Of a DNA stretch of 11,953 nucleotides, positions 1-7,266 are shown in pieces; the stretch's first letter is position 1; each line of letters opens with the position of its first letter. Position numbers and translations under genes: made by a program. A model generated the notes under the pieces. It searched no databases and was not told the origin of the DNA. It worked only from the letters and a program-made list of their open reading frames with translations. The stretch comes from Avoscillospira sp045530865 (lineage in GTDB: Bacteria > Bacillota > Clostridia > Oscillospirales > Oscillospiraceae). The stretch lies in the NCBI GenBank assembly GCA_045530865.1, contig JAZSCX010000095.1, forward strand, positions 1 to 11,953. The letters are read 5' to 3'.

Positions 1-668
1 ATGTCAACATCCTGAAGGATATCGCGCCCAAGATCACGGCTGTGGCGCCCAATGCCATTTACATCATTGTGTCCAACCCTGTGGACGTTATGACCTATGT
101 GTTCCACAAAATCTCCGGGATCCCCGAGAACCAGATCATCGGTTCCGGTACCGCTCTGGATACGGCCCGTCTGCAGGCTGAGCTGGCCAAGCGCTTCCGC
201 ATCAGCCCCAAGAATGTCCACGCTCATGTCTACGGCGAGCATGGCGACAGCTCTTTCGTGCCCTGGTCTCTGGCTACCATTGCCAACAACCGCATCGACA
301 ACTTCAAGAATCATGTTGCCTACGGCGAGCAGATCAACTGGGATCGCAACTATCAGGAGATGGAGGATCATGTCCGCACCTCCGGCGCCACCGTCATCAA
401 GTCCAAGGGCGCAACCTTCTATGCCGTTGCCATTTCCGTGTGCCACATTGTCAAGTGCATCAAGGACGGCGCAGGCACTGCTCTGACCGTCGGCACCATG
501 ATGCATGGCGAATACGGCATCGAGGATGTGGTTCTCAGCACTCTGGCCATCGTGGATGATAAGGGTGTTCGCTGCAAGATCACCAATCCCCTGACCGACG
601 AAGAAATCGCCAAGCTGCAGAACAGCGCCAACAAGCTGAAGGAAGTCATCACCCAGATTACCTACTAA
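1..668 (+). CDS. ldh: L-lactate dehydrogenase, C-terminal part (5' truncated by window edge)
   Basis: NAD-dependent interconversion of pyruvate and L-lactate in the cytosol. The frame is open from base 3, giving 221 residues; LDHs are usually about 315, so the N-terminal NAD-binding loop and the specificity residue 102 (standard LDH numbering) lie outside the window. Visible motifs are SNPVDVMTY, GSGTALDTAR (substrate-binding Arg171), GEHGDS (catalytic His195) and KGAT (Thr246). GEHGDS followed by a VPWS stretch favours LDH over the LDH-like malate dehydrogenases, which usually carry GGHGD. A 2-hydroxyacid dehydrogenase such as HicDH remains possible because residue 102 is not visible. Counting without gaps, the fructose-1,6-bisphosphate ligand Arg173 is Gln while His188 is kept, so classical FBP activation may be weak or absent (inference). 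The gene lies 59 bp upstream of hdrB, with no clear promoter between them. Confidence 0.9.
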   Translation, partial: VNILKDIAPKITAVAPNAIYIIVSNPVDVMTYVFHKISGIPENQIIGSGTALDTARLQAELAKRFRISPKNVHAHVYGEHGDSSFVPWSLATIANNRIDNFKNHVAYGEQINWDRNYQEMEDHVRTSGATVIKSKGATFYAVAISVCHIVKCIKDGAGTALTVGTMMHGEYGIEDVVLSTLAIVDDKGVRCKITNPLTDEEIAKLQNSANKLKEVITQITY

Positions 669-685
669 GTAAGCGAAAACTGCGG

Positions 686-705
686 AGCTGTGAGTTCTCA
701 CGGCT
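686..705 (+). promoter_or_regulatory. Small hairpin between ldh and hdrB, possible attenuator or processing site
   Basis: Bases 686-705 form an inverted repeat: AGC, a T-G wobble, then GTGAG/CTCAC around a very short loop. No T-run follows, so it is not a standard intrinsic terminator. CTGTGA at 688-693 can alternatively pair with TCACAG at 708-713, which touches the first bases of the hdrB ribosome binding site (AGGAGG at 712-717). Two mutually exclusive folds could tune hdrB translation, but the arms are short and this may be chance. Confidence 0.25.
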
Positions 706-727
706 TATCACAGGAGGATACATAAAT

Positions 728-1504
728 ATGAAATTCAGTTACTTTCCGGGTTGCACCCTGAAAACGAAAGCAAAAGAACTGGATCGCGACACCAGAGCCT
801 CTGCCGAGGCTCTGGGTATTGTGCTTGAAGAGCTGCCTGAGTGGCAGTGCTGCGGCGCGGTCTATCCCCAGGCAAAGGACGAAATTGCCACCAAGCTGTC
901 CTCTGTGCGTGCACTGGCTGCCGCAAGAGATCTGGGTCAGGAACTGGTGACGGTTTGCTCTGCCTGCCATCATGTGATCAAGCGGGTCAACCGCGATATG
1001 CAGGATGAATACGTCAGCCTGCGTGCCAACAACTACCTGAAGCTGGATACGCCCTACAACGGCGAGACCACGGTTCTCCACTATCTGGAGGTCCTGCGGG
1101 ACCGTCTGGGCTTCGATGAACTGGCAAAGCGGGTGGTCAAGCCCCTCACCGGCCGGAAGATCGGCGCCTACTACGGCTGCCTGCTGCTGCGCCCCGGTCA
1201 GGAGATGCAGTTCGATAACCCCGAAAATCCCACCATTCTGGAGGATTTCATCCGCGCTCTGGGCGCCGAGCCTGTAGTCTATGCCCAGCGGAACGAGTGC
1301 TGCGGTGGCTATCAGACTCTGGAAAACAAGGGAATCGCCATCAAGCGCGCCACTGCCGTGACGGAAAATGCCAGAAACTGCGGCGCGGACTGCCTGATCA
1401 CCGCCTGCCCTCTGTGCCTGTACAACCTGAAGCAGAATGCGGAGAACGCCCTGCCGGTGTACTACTTCACGGAGCTGCTGGCGGAAGCCCTCGGATTAAA
1501 GTAA
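728..1504 (+). CDS. hdrB: Heterodisulfide reductase subunit B (HdrB-like, double CCG domain)
   Basis: Disulfide-reducing subunit of an Hdr complex, expected to hold two non-cubane [4Fe-4S] clusters that cleave a disulfide. The 258-aa length is close to the usual HdrB size. Both cysteine-rich CCG repeats are complete: C9, C41-C42-G43, C77-x2-C80, and C151, C191-C192-G193, C227-x2-C230, with family-like spacing of 31-39 then 34 residues. The full cysteine set argues for a real disulfide-handling site rather than a degenerate one. In methanogens the substrate is CoM-S-S-CoB; bacteria lack those thiols, and in the Desulfovibrio Flx-Hdr system DsrC has been proposed as partner. No DsrC is visible here, so the substrate is unknown. 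AGGAGG at 712-717 lies 10 bases before the ATG. It is the first gene of the hdr-flx block, and its stop codon is embedded in the hdrC ribosome binding site. Confidence 0.93.
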   Translation: MKFSYFPGCTLKTKAKELDRDTRASAEALGIVLEELPEWQCCGAVYPQAKDEIATKLSSVRALAAARDLGQELVTVCSACHHVIKRVNRDMQDEYVSLRANNYLKLDTPYNGETTVLHYLEVLRDRLGFDELAKRVVKPLTGRKIGAYYGCLLLRPGQEMQFDNPENPTILEDFIRALGAEPVVYAQRNECCGGYQTLENKGIAIKRATAVTENARNCGADCLITACPLCLYNLKQNAENALPVYYFTELLAEALGLK

Positions 1505-1516
1505 GGAGGCGGCAAC

Positions 1517-1906
1517 ATGAACAACAAAGAAGAATTGACCGCCACCATCCGGCGGATCACCGGCATCAACCCCCGCAAGTGCATGAAGTGCGGCAAGTGT
1601 ACTGCCACCTGCCCCGCTTTTGACGATATGGATTACCATCCCCACCAGTTTGTGGACATGGTGGAAAAGGGTCAGATCGAGAAGCTCATGGCGTCCAACG
1701 GTATTTGGAACTGCATGAGCTGCTTTGCCTGTCTGGAGCGCTGCCCCCGTCAGGTGGAGCCTGCCAAGCTGATCGAGGCTGTCCGTCTGGCGGTGATTCG
1801 CCAGCAGGGCCAGAACCACCTGAAGCCCGAGCAGATTCCGGTGCTGCTGGATGAGGAACTGCCGCAGCAGGCCATCACCACGGCGTTCCGCAAGTTCGCA
1901 AAGTAA
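1517..1906 (+). CDS. hdrC: Heterodisulfide reductase subunit C (HdrC-like, 2x[4Fe-4S])
   Basis: Electron-transfer subunit that passes electrons from HdrA to HdrB. The 129-aa product has two canonical [4Fe-4S] motifs, C22-x2-C25-x2-C28-x3-C32 and C66-x2-C69-x2-C72-x3-C76, each with a proline after the last cysteine, followed by a helical C-terminal tail without further cysteines. This is the usual HdrC layout and length. GGAGG at 1505-1509 overlaps the end of hdrB (TAA at 1502-1504) and sits 7 bases before the ATG, so translation is probably coupled. The gene lies between hdrB and hdrA, as expected for a stoichiometric HdrABC complex. Confidence 0.93.
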   Translation: MNNKEELTATIRRITGINPRKCMKCGKCTATCPAFDDMDYHPHQFVDMVEKGQIEKLMASNGIWNCMSCFACLERCPRQVEPAKLIEAVRLAVIRQQGQNHLKPEQIPVLLDEELPQQAITTAFRKFAK

Positions 1907-1921
1907 GGGGGAGGAAGAGAA

Positions 1922-3910
1922 ATGCAAAGAATTGGCGTATTTGTCTGCTGGTGCGGCACCAACATTGCCGGCACCGTGGACGTACAGGCGGTGGCAGAGG
2001 CACTGAGCCATGAACCCGGTGTCGTCTATTCCACCAATTATCAGTATATGTGCTCTCAGGCCGGTCAGGACATGATCGGTAACGCCATCAAGGAGTACAA
2101 TCTGGGCGGCGTTGTCATCTGCTCCTGCTCTCCCAGAATGCACGAGGCCACCTTCCGCAAGACTGCGGAGCGGGCAGGCCTGAACCCCTACATGGTCGAG
2201 ATCGCCAACATCCGTGAGCAGTGCGCATGGATCCATAAGGATATGCCCTCCGCTACGGAAAAGGCCATCATTCTCGGTAAGGCTGCCATTGCCAAGGTGC
2301 ATCTGAATGCCCCTCTGCAGGCAGGCGAAAGCCCCGTTGTGAAGCGGGCACTGGTCATCGGCGGCGGTATTGCCGGTATTCAGACCGCTCTGGATATCGC
2401 CGACGCCGGCTTCCCTGTGGATATCGTGGAAAAGAATCCTACCATCGGCGGCAAGATGACCCAGATCGACAAGACCTTCCCCACGCTGGACTGCGCAGCC
2501 TGCATCCTGACGCCCAAGATGGTGGATGCCTCCCAGAATGAAAACATCCGCATCTTCTCTTATTCCGAGGTGGAGTCCGTCAAGGGCTTCGTGGGCAATT
2601 TCAATGTGAAGATCCGCCGCAAGGCCCGCTATGTCAAGGAAGACGTCTGCACCGGCTGCGGTCTGTGTACGGAAAAGTGCCCTCAGAAGAAGGTTCCCAA
2701 CGAATTCAATCTGGGTCTGGACAACCGCCGTGCCATTTACATCCCCTTCGCACAGGCTGTGCCCAAGGTTGCCACCATCGATGCCGACTACTGCACCATG
2801 CTGAAAACCGGCAAGTGTGGTATCTGCTCCAAGGTCTGTACCGCCGGTGCCATTGACTACAAGCAGCAGGATACCTTCGTGGATGAGCAGTACGGCGCCA
2901 TCGTGGTTGCCACCGGCTTCAATCCCATCAAGCTGGATCAGTACGATGAATTTGCCTATGCCCAGAGCCCCGATGTGGTCACCTCTCTGGAGTTTGAGCG
3001 CCTGATGAACGCCGCCGGCCCCACCGCCGGCACCCTGCTGCGCCCCTCTGACAAGACCCATCCCCATACACTGGTCTTTGTGCAGTGCGTCGGCTCCCGC
3101 TGCGATGACCATCGCGGCAAGTCCTACTGCTCCAAGATCTGCTGCATGTATACCGCCAAGCACGCTATGCTGTGCCGCGAAAAGTACCCCGATACGGAGG
3201 TCTATGTGTTCTACATCGACGTCCGTACCCCCGGCAAAAACTTCGATGAGTTCTACCGCCGCGCCGTGGAAGAATACGGCGTCCATTACATCAAGGGTAT
3301 GGTCGGCAAGGTCGTGCCTGAAAACGGCAAGCTGAAGGTGCAGGGCTCCGATCTGCTGACCAACGAGCAGATCCACATCGATGCCGATATGGTCGTTCTG
3401 GCCGCCGCCATCGAGCCCGATAAGTCCGCACGTCCTCTGGCTACCATGCTGACGGCTTCCATGGACACCAACGACTTCTTCACCGAAGCCCATCCCAAGC
3501 TCCGTCCCGTGGAGAGCCCCACTGCCGGTATTTTCCTCTCCGGCGCCTGCCAGGGCCCCAAGGACATTCCCGAGACTGTGGCGCAGGCTTCTGCCGCTGC
3601 CGCCAAGGTCATCGGCCTGCTGGTGAAGGACAAGCTGACCTGCAACCCCTGCGTGGCACAGGCCGACGAGATGATGTGCAATGGCTGCTCCAGCTGTGAA
3701 AAGGTCTGTCCCTACGGCGCGATTACCTATTCCGATAAAGAATTCCGAGGCCCCAACCGTACCACCCTGATCCGCCGCGTTGCTTCCGTCAACCCGGCTG
3801 TCTGCCAGGGCTGCGGCGCCTGTACCGTTGCCTGTCCCAGCGGTGCCATGGATCTGAAGGGCTTCTCTACCAGTCAAATCATGGCGGAGGTGGATGCAAT
3901 ATGCAAGTAA
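1922..3910 (+). CDS. hdrA: Heterodisulfide reductase subunit A (HdrA, FAD electron-bifurcating subunit)
   Basis: Flavin-containing hub of the complex; in characterised Hdr systems its FAD splits electron pairs between ferredoxin and the HdrBC branch. At 662 aa it has the usual HdrA length. Order of elements: an N-terminal cysteine-rich domain (C9, C11, C44, C68, C70), a Rossmann FAD motif GGGIAG at 147-152, a CAAC motif at 191-194, a [4Fe-4S] motif C243-x2-C246-x2-C249-x3-C253, a cysteine set C291/C299/C302/C306, the HdrA hallmark stretch around QCVGSR (388-393) and YCSKICCMYT (402-411), and two C-terminal [4Fe-4S] motifs at C586-C596 and C628-C638. No cluster ligand looks missing. A G-rich ribosome binding site at 1907-1914 precedes the ATG by 7 bases. 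The last 10 bases overlap flxD. Confidence 0.95.
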   Translation: MQRIGVFVCWCGTNIAGTVDVQAVAEALSHEPGVVYSTNYQYMCSQAGQDMIGNAIKEYNLGGVVICSCSPRMHEATFRKTAERAGLNPYMVEIANIREQCAWIHKDMPSATEKAIILGKAAIAKVHLNAPLQAGESPVVKRALVIGGGIAGIQTALDIADAGFPVDIVEKNPTIGGKMTQIDKTFPTLDCAACILTPKMVDASQNENIRIFSYSEVESVKGFVGNFNVKIRRKARYVKEDVCTGCGLCTEKCPQKKVPNEFNLGLDNRRAIYIPFAQAVPKVATIDADYCTMLKTGKCGICSKVCTAGAIDYKQQDTFVDEQYGAIVVATGFNPIKLDQYDEFAYAQSPDVVTSLEFERLMNAAGPTAGTLLRPSDKTHPHTLVFVQCVGSRCDDHRGKSYCSKICCMYTAKHAMLCREKYPDTEVYVFYIDVRTPGKNFDEFYRRAVEEYGVHYIKGMVGKVVPENGKLKVQGSDLLTNEQIHIDADMVVLAAAIEPDKSARPLATMLTASMDTNDFFTEAHPKLRPVESPTAGIFLSGACQGPKDIPETVAQASAAAAKVIGLLVKDKLTCNPCVAQADEMMCNGCSSCEKVCPYGAITYSDKEFRGPNRTTLIRRVASVNPAVCQGCGACTVACPSGAMDLKGFSTSQIMAEVDAICK

Positions 3911-4338
3911 ACAACGAATTCAAGCCCACCATCGTGGCCTTCTGCTGCAACTGGTGTTCCTACGCCGGTGCAGATCTGGCCGGTACCAACCGTCTGAATT
4001 ATCCGGCCAATGTCAAGATCATCCGCGTGCCCTGCTCCTGCCGCGTGAACCCCATGTTCATCCTGCGGGCATTCCAGCGGGGCGCTGACGGTGTGATTCT
4101 CTGCGGCTGCCATCCCGGTGACTGCCACTATACCACCGGTAACTATTACGCACGCCGCCGCATGACCCTGCTGTTCTCCATGCTGGATTATCTGGGCATC
4201 GAGAAGGAGCGCACCCGCGTGGAGTGGGTCTCCGCCGCCGAGGGCAACAAGTTTGCTGCCGTCATGAACGATTTCGTGGAGACCATCACCAAGCTGGGTG
4301 AAAACAAGAGATTGGAGGACCTGAGATGCAAGAAATGA
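3901..4338 (+). CDS. flxD: FlxD / MvhD-like [2Fe-2S] electron-transfer subunit
   Basis: Connects HdrA to the electron-input module. In methanogens MvhD links the [NiFe] hydrogenase to HdrA; in bacterial Flx-Hdr complexes FlxD links it to the NADH-oxidising Flx proteins. The 145-aa product carries the family hallmarks CCNWCSYAGAD (C15, C16, C19), PCSCRV (C45, C47) and CGCHPGDCHY (C68, C70, C75). No hydrogenase genes are present here, which supports the FlxD assignment rather than MvhD. It overlaps the end of hdrA by 10 bp; GGAGGTG at 3886-3892, inside hdrA, is 8 bases before the ATG. The other end overlaps flxC by 13 bp. Confidence 0.92.
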   Translation: MQVNNEFKPTIVAFCCNWCSYAGADLAGTNRLNYPANVKIIRVPCSCRVNPMFILRAFQRGADGVILCGCHPGDCHYTTGNYYARRRMTLLFSMLDYLGIEKERTRVEWVSAAEGNKFAAVMNDFVETITKLGENKRLEDLRCKK

Positions 4339-5300
4339 TCAAAGCAAAGGCCGTTGAGCTGCTGCAGAACGGCACTGTGGATCGGGTTCTCGGCTGGAAG
4401 GCCGGTGAGTTCTTCTACGATCTGACCCCCGCTGTGTTTACCACTGTGGAGCAGATTGAAAAGGATTTCGTCTATTCCGTGTTCTCCGGCGCCAACCTGA
4501 GCAAGTATCTGGTGAAGGAAAGCCGCAAGGGCGGCAAAGTCGCAGCCTTCCTGAAGCCCTGCGACACCTACTCCTTCAATCAACTGATCAAAGAGCACCG
4601 CATCTGGAAGGATAACGTCTATGTGGTGGGTATTGCCTGCGACGGTATGTGCGACATCGAGAAGATCCGTGCAGCCGGCGCCAGGGGCATCCTGTCCGTC
4701 ACCCGTGACGGCGACAACCTGCAGATCGAAACCATGTACGGCCCCATGACCATGGCCAAGGCCGATGCCCATGCCGAGCGCTGCGTCAGCTGCAAGAGCC
4801 GTAAGCTGGTTGCGTATGATGAAAAGATCGGCGAGGACGGCGAGGTCATCGAAAACTCCGGCCGCTTCGATATGGTCGAAAAGCTGGAAGCCATGACCGC
4901 CGAAGAGCGCTTCGAGTTCTGGCGCGGTGAGCTGAGCAAGTGTATCCGCTGCAACGCCTGCCGTGATGTGTGCCCTGCCTGCACCTGCGAAAAGTGCGTG
5001 TTCGACAATGCCAATTCCGGCATTGCCCAGAAGGCAGCTGCCAGCTCCTTCGAGGAGAATATGTATCACATCATCCGGGCCTTCCATGTGGCCTCCCGCT
5101 GCACCGACTGCGGTGAGTGCTCCCGTGTCTGCCCCCAGAATATCCCCCTGCATCTGCTGAACCGCAAGTTCATCAAGGATATCAACGAGTTCTACGGCGA
5201 GTACCAGTCCGGTGCCGACACCGAGACCCGTCCTCCCCTGATGAACTTCATGAAGGACGACGTGGAGCCCTCCATCGTCCATGAAAGAGGAGGAAACTGA
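4326..5300 (+). CDS. flxC: FlxC-like iron-sulfur protein (F420-hydrogenase beta-like N-terminus plus 2x[4Fe-4S])
   Basis: Iron-sulfur subunit of the Flx module, probably on the electron path between FlxA/FlxB and FlxD-HdrA or toward ferredoxin. The product is 324 aa. The N-terminal about 160 residues resemble the F420-hydrogenase beta-subunit fold (KPCDTYSF at 77-84; further cysteines C105, C109, C153, C156). The C-terminal part has C206-x2-C209-x2-C212-x3-C216, extra cysteines C219, C221, C224, and C259-x2-C262-x2-C265-x3-C269. The extra cysteines may bind another cluster (inference). GGAGGA at 4314-4319 is 6 bases before the ATG at 4326, favouring it over the in-frame ATG at 4335. FlxC and FlxB resemble each other in layout, so the letter assignment rests on gene order. 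Confidence 0.85.
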   Translation: MQEMIKAKAVELLQNGTVDRVLGWKAGEFFYDLTPAVFTTVEQIEKDFVYSVFSGANLSKYLVKESRKGGKVAAFLKPCDTYSFNQLIKEHRIWKDNVYVVGIACDGMCDIEKIRAAGARGILSVTRDGDNLQIETMYGPMTMAKADAHAERCVSCKSRKLVAYDEKIGEDGEVIENSGRFDMVEKLEAMTAEERFEFWRGELSKCIRCNACRDVCPACTCEKCVFDNANSGIAQKAAASSFEENMYHIIRAFHVASRCTDCGECSRVCPQNIPLHLLNRKFIKDINEFYGEYQSGADTETRPPLMNFMKDDVEPSIVHERGGN

Positions 5301-5301
5301 T

Positions 5302-6318
5302 ATGAAAAAGATCGCTGTTTCCCGTCTTTCCGATCTGTTTGCCGCCATTTCCGGCAAGCAGAAGCTGTACATCCCCGCCGACAACAAGGGTCAGGCCCAG
5401 TTCCTGCCCTATGTGGAAGGCATGGAAATGACCAAGGCGCTCAACACTGTCCGCAGCGCCAAGGATCTGTTCTTCCCCCAGATCGAAAATCTGGTGGCCT
5501 TTGAAGTGCAGGGCAAGACCGTTTCCGTGGTGGAAAACCGGGATGCCGTGGAGCCCTTCGTGGTCTTTGGTGTCCGTGCCTGTGATGCCGCCAGCTTTGA
5601 TATTCTGGACCGGGTGTTCCTGTCCGAGCCTGTCGATACCTTCTATGCTGCCCGCCGGGAGCATGGCACTGTGGTCACTATGGCCTGCTCCATGCCCGAA
5701 GAGACCTGCTTCTGCTCCGTGTTCGGCATTGATGCTGCCGAGCCAAAGGGCGACGTCTCCTGCTGGATCGCCGGTGAGGAGCTGTACCTGAAGGCCAACA
5801 CGGTCAAGGGTGAGGCGCTGCTGGCCTCCCTCGAGCTGGAGGACGGCGAAGAAGCCCCCGTGGAAGCTGCCAAGGCACAGACCCGTGCCGTTCTGGACAA
5901 GCTGCCCCTGAAAAATCTGGATCTCACCGGCTTTGACGGCGAGCATCTGATGCAGTGGTTCAACGATCCCGCCTGGGAAAAGCTCTCCGAAAGCTGCCTG
6001 GGCTGCGGTACTTGCACCTTTGTCTGCCCCACCTGCCAGTGCTACGATGTGAAGGACTTCAACACCGGTCACGGTGTGCAGCGCTTCCGCTGCTGGGACA
6101 GCTGCATGTACTCCGATTTCACCATGATGGCCCATGGCACCAACCGTCCCACCCAGAAGGAGCGGTTCCGCCAGCGCTTCATGCATAAGCTGGTCTACTT
6201 CCCCAGCAACAACGATGGCATCTATGGCTGTGTCGGCTGCGGCCGCTGCCTTGCCAAGTGCCCCATCTCCATGAATATTGTCAAGGTTGCAAAAACACTG
6301 AAGGAGGGAAAGGCATGA
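5302..6318 (+). CDS. flxB: FlxB-like iron-sulfur protein (sulfhydrogenase beta / AsrA-like)
   Basis: Second iron-sulfur subunit of the Flx module, related to the beta subunit of soluble sulfhydrogenases and to anaerobic sulfite reductase subunit A. From the ATG at 5302 it has 338 residues: an N-terminal domain with FGVRACDAASFDIL around 89-102 and cysteines C129, C136 and C138, then C232-x2-C235-x2-C238-x3-C242, C245/C247, C264/C268, and C310-x2-C313-x2-C316-x3-C320. The paired 4Fe-4S motifs are as expected for electron relay beside a FAD/NAD protein. An in-frame ATG at 5281 exists, but GAGGAGG at 5287-5293 lies 8 bases before 5302, so 5302 is the start; it begins one base after the flxC stop. 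Its TGA overlaps the flxA ATG. Confidence 0.88.
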   Translation: MKKIAVSRLSDLFAAISGKQKLYIPADNKGQAQFLPYVEGMEMTKALNTVRSAKDLFFPQIENLVAFEVQGKTVSVVENRDAVEPFVVFGVRACDAASFDILDRVFLSEPVDTFYAARREHGTVVTMACSMPEETCFCSVFGIDAAEPKGDVSCWIAGEELYLKANTVKGEALLASLELEDGEEAPVEAAKAQTRAVLDKLPLKNLDLTGFDGEHLMQWFNDPAWEKLSESCLGCGTCTFVCPTCQCYDVKDFNTGHGVQRFRCWDSCMYSDFTMMAHGTNRPTQKERFRQRFMHKLVYFPSNNDGIYGCVGCGRCLAKCPISMNIVKVAKTLKEGKA

Positions 6319-7148
6319 GCATCCAACACGATCCCCTGATCCCCATGCTGGGCGTGGTCACCGATATCCGAACCGATACGCCCGATGTCAAGACCTTCCG
6401 TGTGGTAGGTCTGGACGGCAAGAAGCCCTTTGTCCATATCCCCGGCCAGTGCGCCATGCTGTCCATGCCCGGCGTCGGCGAGGCCCTGTTCTCCATCACT
6501 TCTTCTCCCACCAATGAAGAGTATCTGGAATTCTCCATCAAGAAGTGCGGCTGCGTCACCACATGGCTCCACCAGATGGATGTGGGGCAGCAGATCACCC
6601 TCCGCGGCCCCTACGGCAACGGCTTCCCTGTGGATACCGACTTTAAGGGCAAGGATCTGGTCTTTATTGCCGGCGGTATCGGCCTGGCGCCCTTGCGCTC
6701 CGTCATCAACTACGTCCGCCACTACCGTGCCAATTACGGCTCCGTGGATATCGTATACGGCTCCCGCAGCAAGCAGGATCTGGTGGATTTCCAGGAGATC
6801 ATCGACGAGTGGTGTCAGGAACCGGGCATCAATGTCCACCTGACCATCGACCGCGAGCAGCCCGACTGGGACGGCCATGTGGGCTTCGTTCCCAACTATG
6901 TCAAGGAGCTGGGCTTCGATACCTCCAAGACCGTGGTTATGTGCGGCCCTCCCATCATGATCAAGTTCACACTGGCAGGTCTGGAAGAGCTGGGTTTCCA
7001 GCGCGATCAGGTCTATACCACCTTCGAACTGAAGATGAAGTGCGCTCTGGGTAAGTGCGGCCGCTGCAACATCGGCGATAAGTACGTCTGCAAGGACGGC
7101 CCCGTGTTCCGTCTCGACCAGATGACCGAGCTTCCGGACGAATATTAA
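6315..7148 (+). CDS. flxA: FlxA-like FAD/NAD(P)H oxidoreductase with [2Fe-2S]
   Basis: Electron-entry subunit that oxidises NAD(P)H and passes electrons through FAD and a [2Fe-2S] cluster to the other Flx subunits. The product is 277 aa and belongs to the ferredoxin-NADP reductase superfamily, PyrK/sulfhydrogenase-gamma branch. FAD region: ALFSIT at 57-62 and a following IKKCG. Dinucleotide-binding region: GGIGLAPLRS at 120-129 and CGPPIM at 210-215. The C-terminal [2Fe-2S] motif is C243-x4-C248-x2-C251-x7-C259. The reading frame is open back to 6258, but AAGGAGGG at 6301-6308 precedes the ATG at 6315, which forms an ATGA overlap with the flxB stop. NAD versus NADP preference cannot be read with confidence. 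It is the last gene of the tight block. Confidence 0.92.
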   Translation: MSIQHDPLIPMLGVVTDIRTDTPDVKTFRVVGLDGKKPFVHIPGQCAMLSMPGVGEALFSITSSPTNEEYLEFSIKKCGCVTTWLHQMDVGQQITLRGPYGNGFPVDTDFKGKDLVFIAGGIGLAPLRSVINYVRHYRANYGSVDIVYGSRSKQDLVDFQEIIDEWCQEPGINVHLTIDREQPDWDGHVGFVPNYVKELGFDTSKTVVMCGPPIMIKFTLAGLEELGFQRDQVYTTFELKMKCALGKCGRCNIGDKYVCKDGPVFRLDQMTELPDEY

Positions 7149-7151
7149 AAT

Positions 7152-7239
7152 AAGCCTTCCCCTTGAGGGGAAGGTGGCTGAGCGAAGCGAAGCCGGATGA
7201 GGTGAAATCTGAGCGATGCTTCGCAGCAGCCTCTCCTCA
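7152..7239 (+). repeat. Palindromic intergenic repeat, copy A of family 1
   Basis: CCTTCCCC (7155-7162), TTGA loop, GGGGAAGG (7167-7174) makes a perfect 8-bp hairpin. It is followed by a second pairing GGCT/AGCC (7176-7179 with 7191-7194) and then CGGATGAGGTG. The first hairpin, its loop and the trailing GGATGAGGTG recur at 11741-11793 (copy B), so this is a dispersed element. TGAGG at 7198-7202 can pair with CCTCA at 7235-7239, which would close a larger structured unit; GCGA/TCGC around 7213-7223 forms a further small hairpin. There is no long T-run after the hairpin, so it is a poor terminator. It sits within the presumed transcript between flxA and the downstream reductase module. Confidence 0.8.
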
Positions 7240-7266
7240 ATGGAAGTTTACAAGGAGATATGATAT

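Noticed and set aside
1496..3877. A 793-codon open frame on the minus strand opposite hdrC and hdrA
   Set aside because: The + strand frames encode complete, motif-perfect HdrC and HdrA. The antisense frame gives low-complexity Gly/Ala/His/Asp-rich sequence with no domain and results from the strong C/G third-position bias.
5281..5301. Upstream ATG for flxB
   Set aside because: The GAGGAGG ribosome binding site at 5287-5293 lies downstream of it and is correctly placed for the ATG at 5302.
5248..6186. Long minus-strand open frames opposite flxC and flxB (also 4188-5387)
   Set aside because: Both overlap well-supported iron-sulfur genes and show the same repetitive antisense composition.
6258..6314. 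Upstream extension of flxA
   Set aside because: It would run into flxB through its last 4Fe-4S motif; AAGGAGGG at 6301-6308 and the ATGA overlap identify 6315 as the start.
728..7148. Methanogen or hydrogenase-linked Hdr (MvhADG-HdrABC)
   Set aside because: No hydrogenase large or small subunit is present, and the block contains the four Flx genes including an NAD(P)H-binding FlxA, which identifies the bacterial type.
7152..7174. The 8-bp GC-rich hairpin as an intrinsic terminator after flxA
   Set aside because: It is followed by GGTGGC and not a T-run, and the same hairpin recurs elsewhere as part of a repeat.
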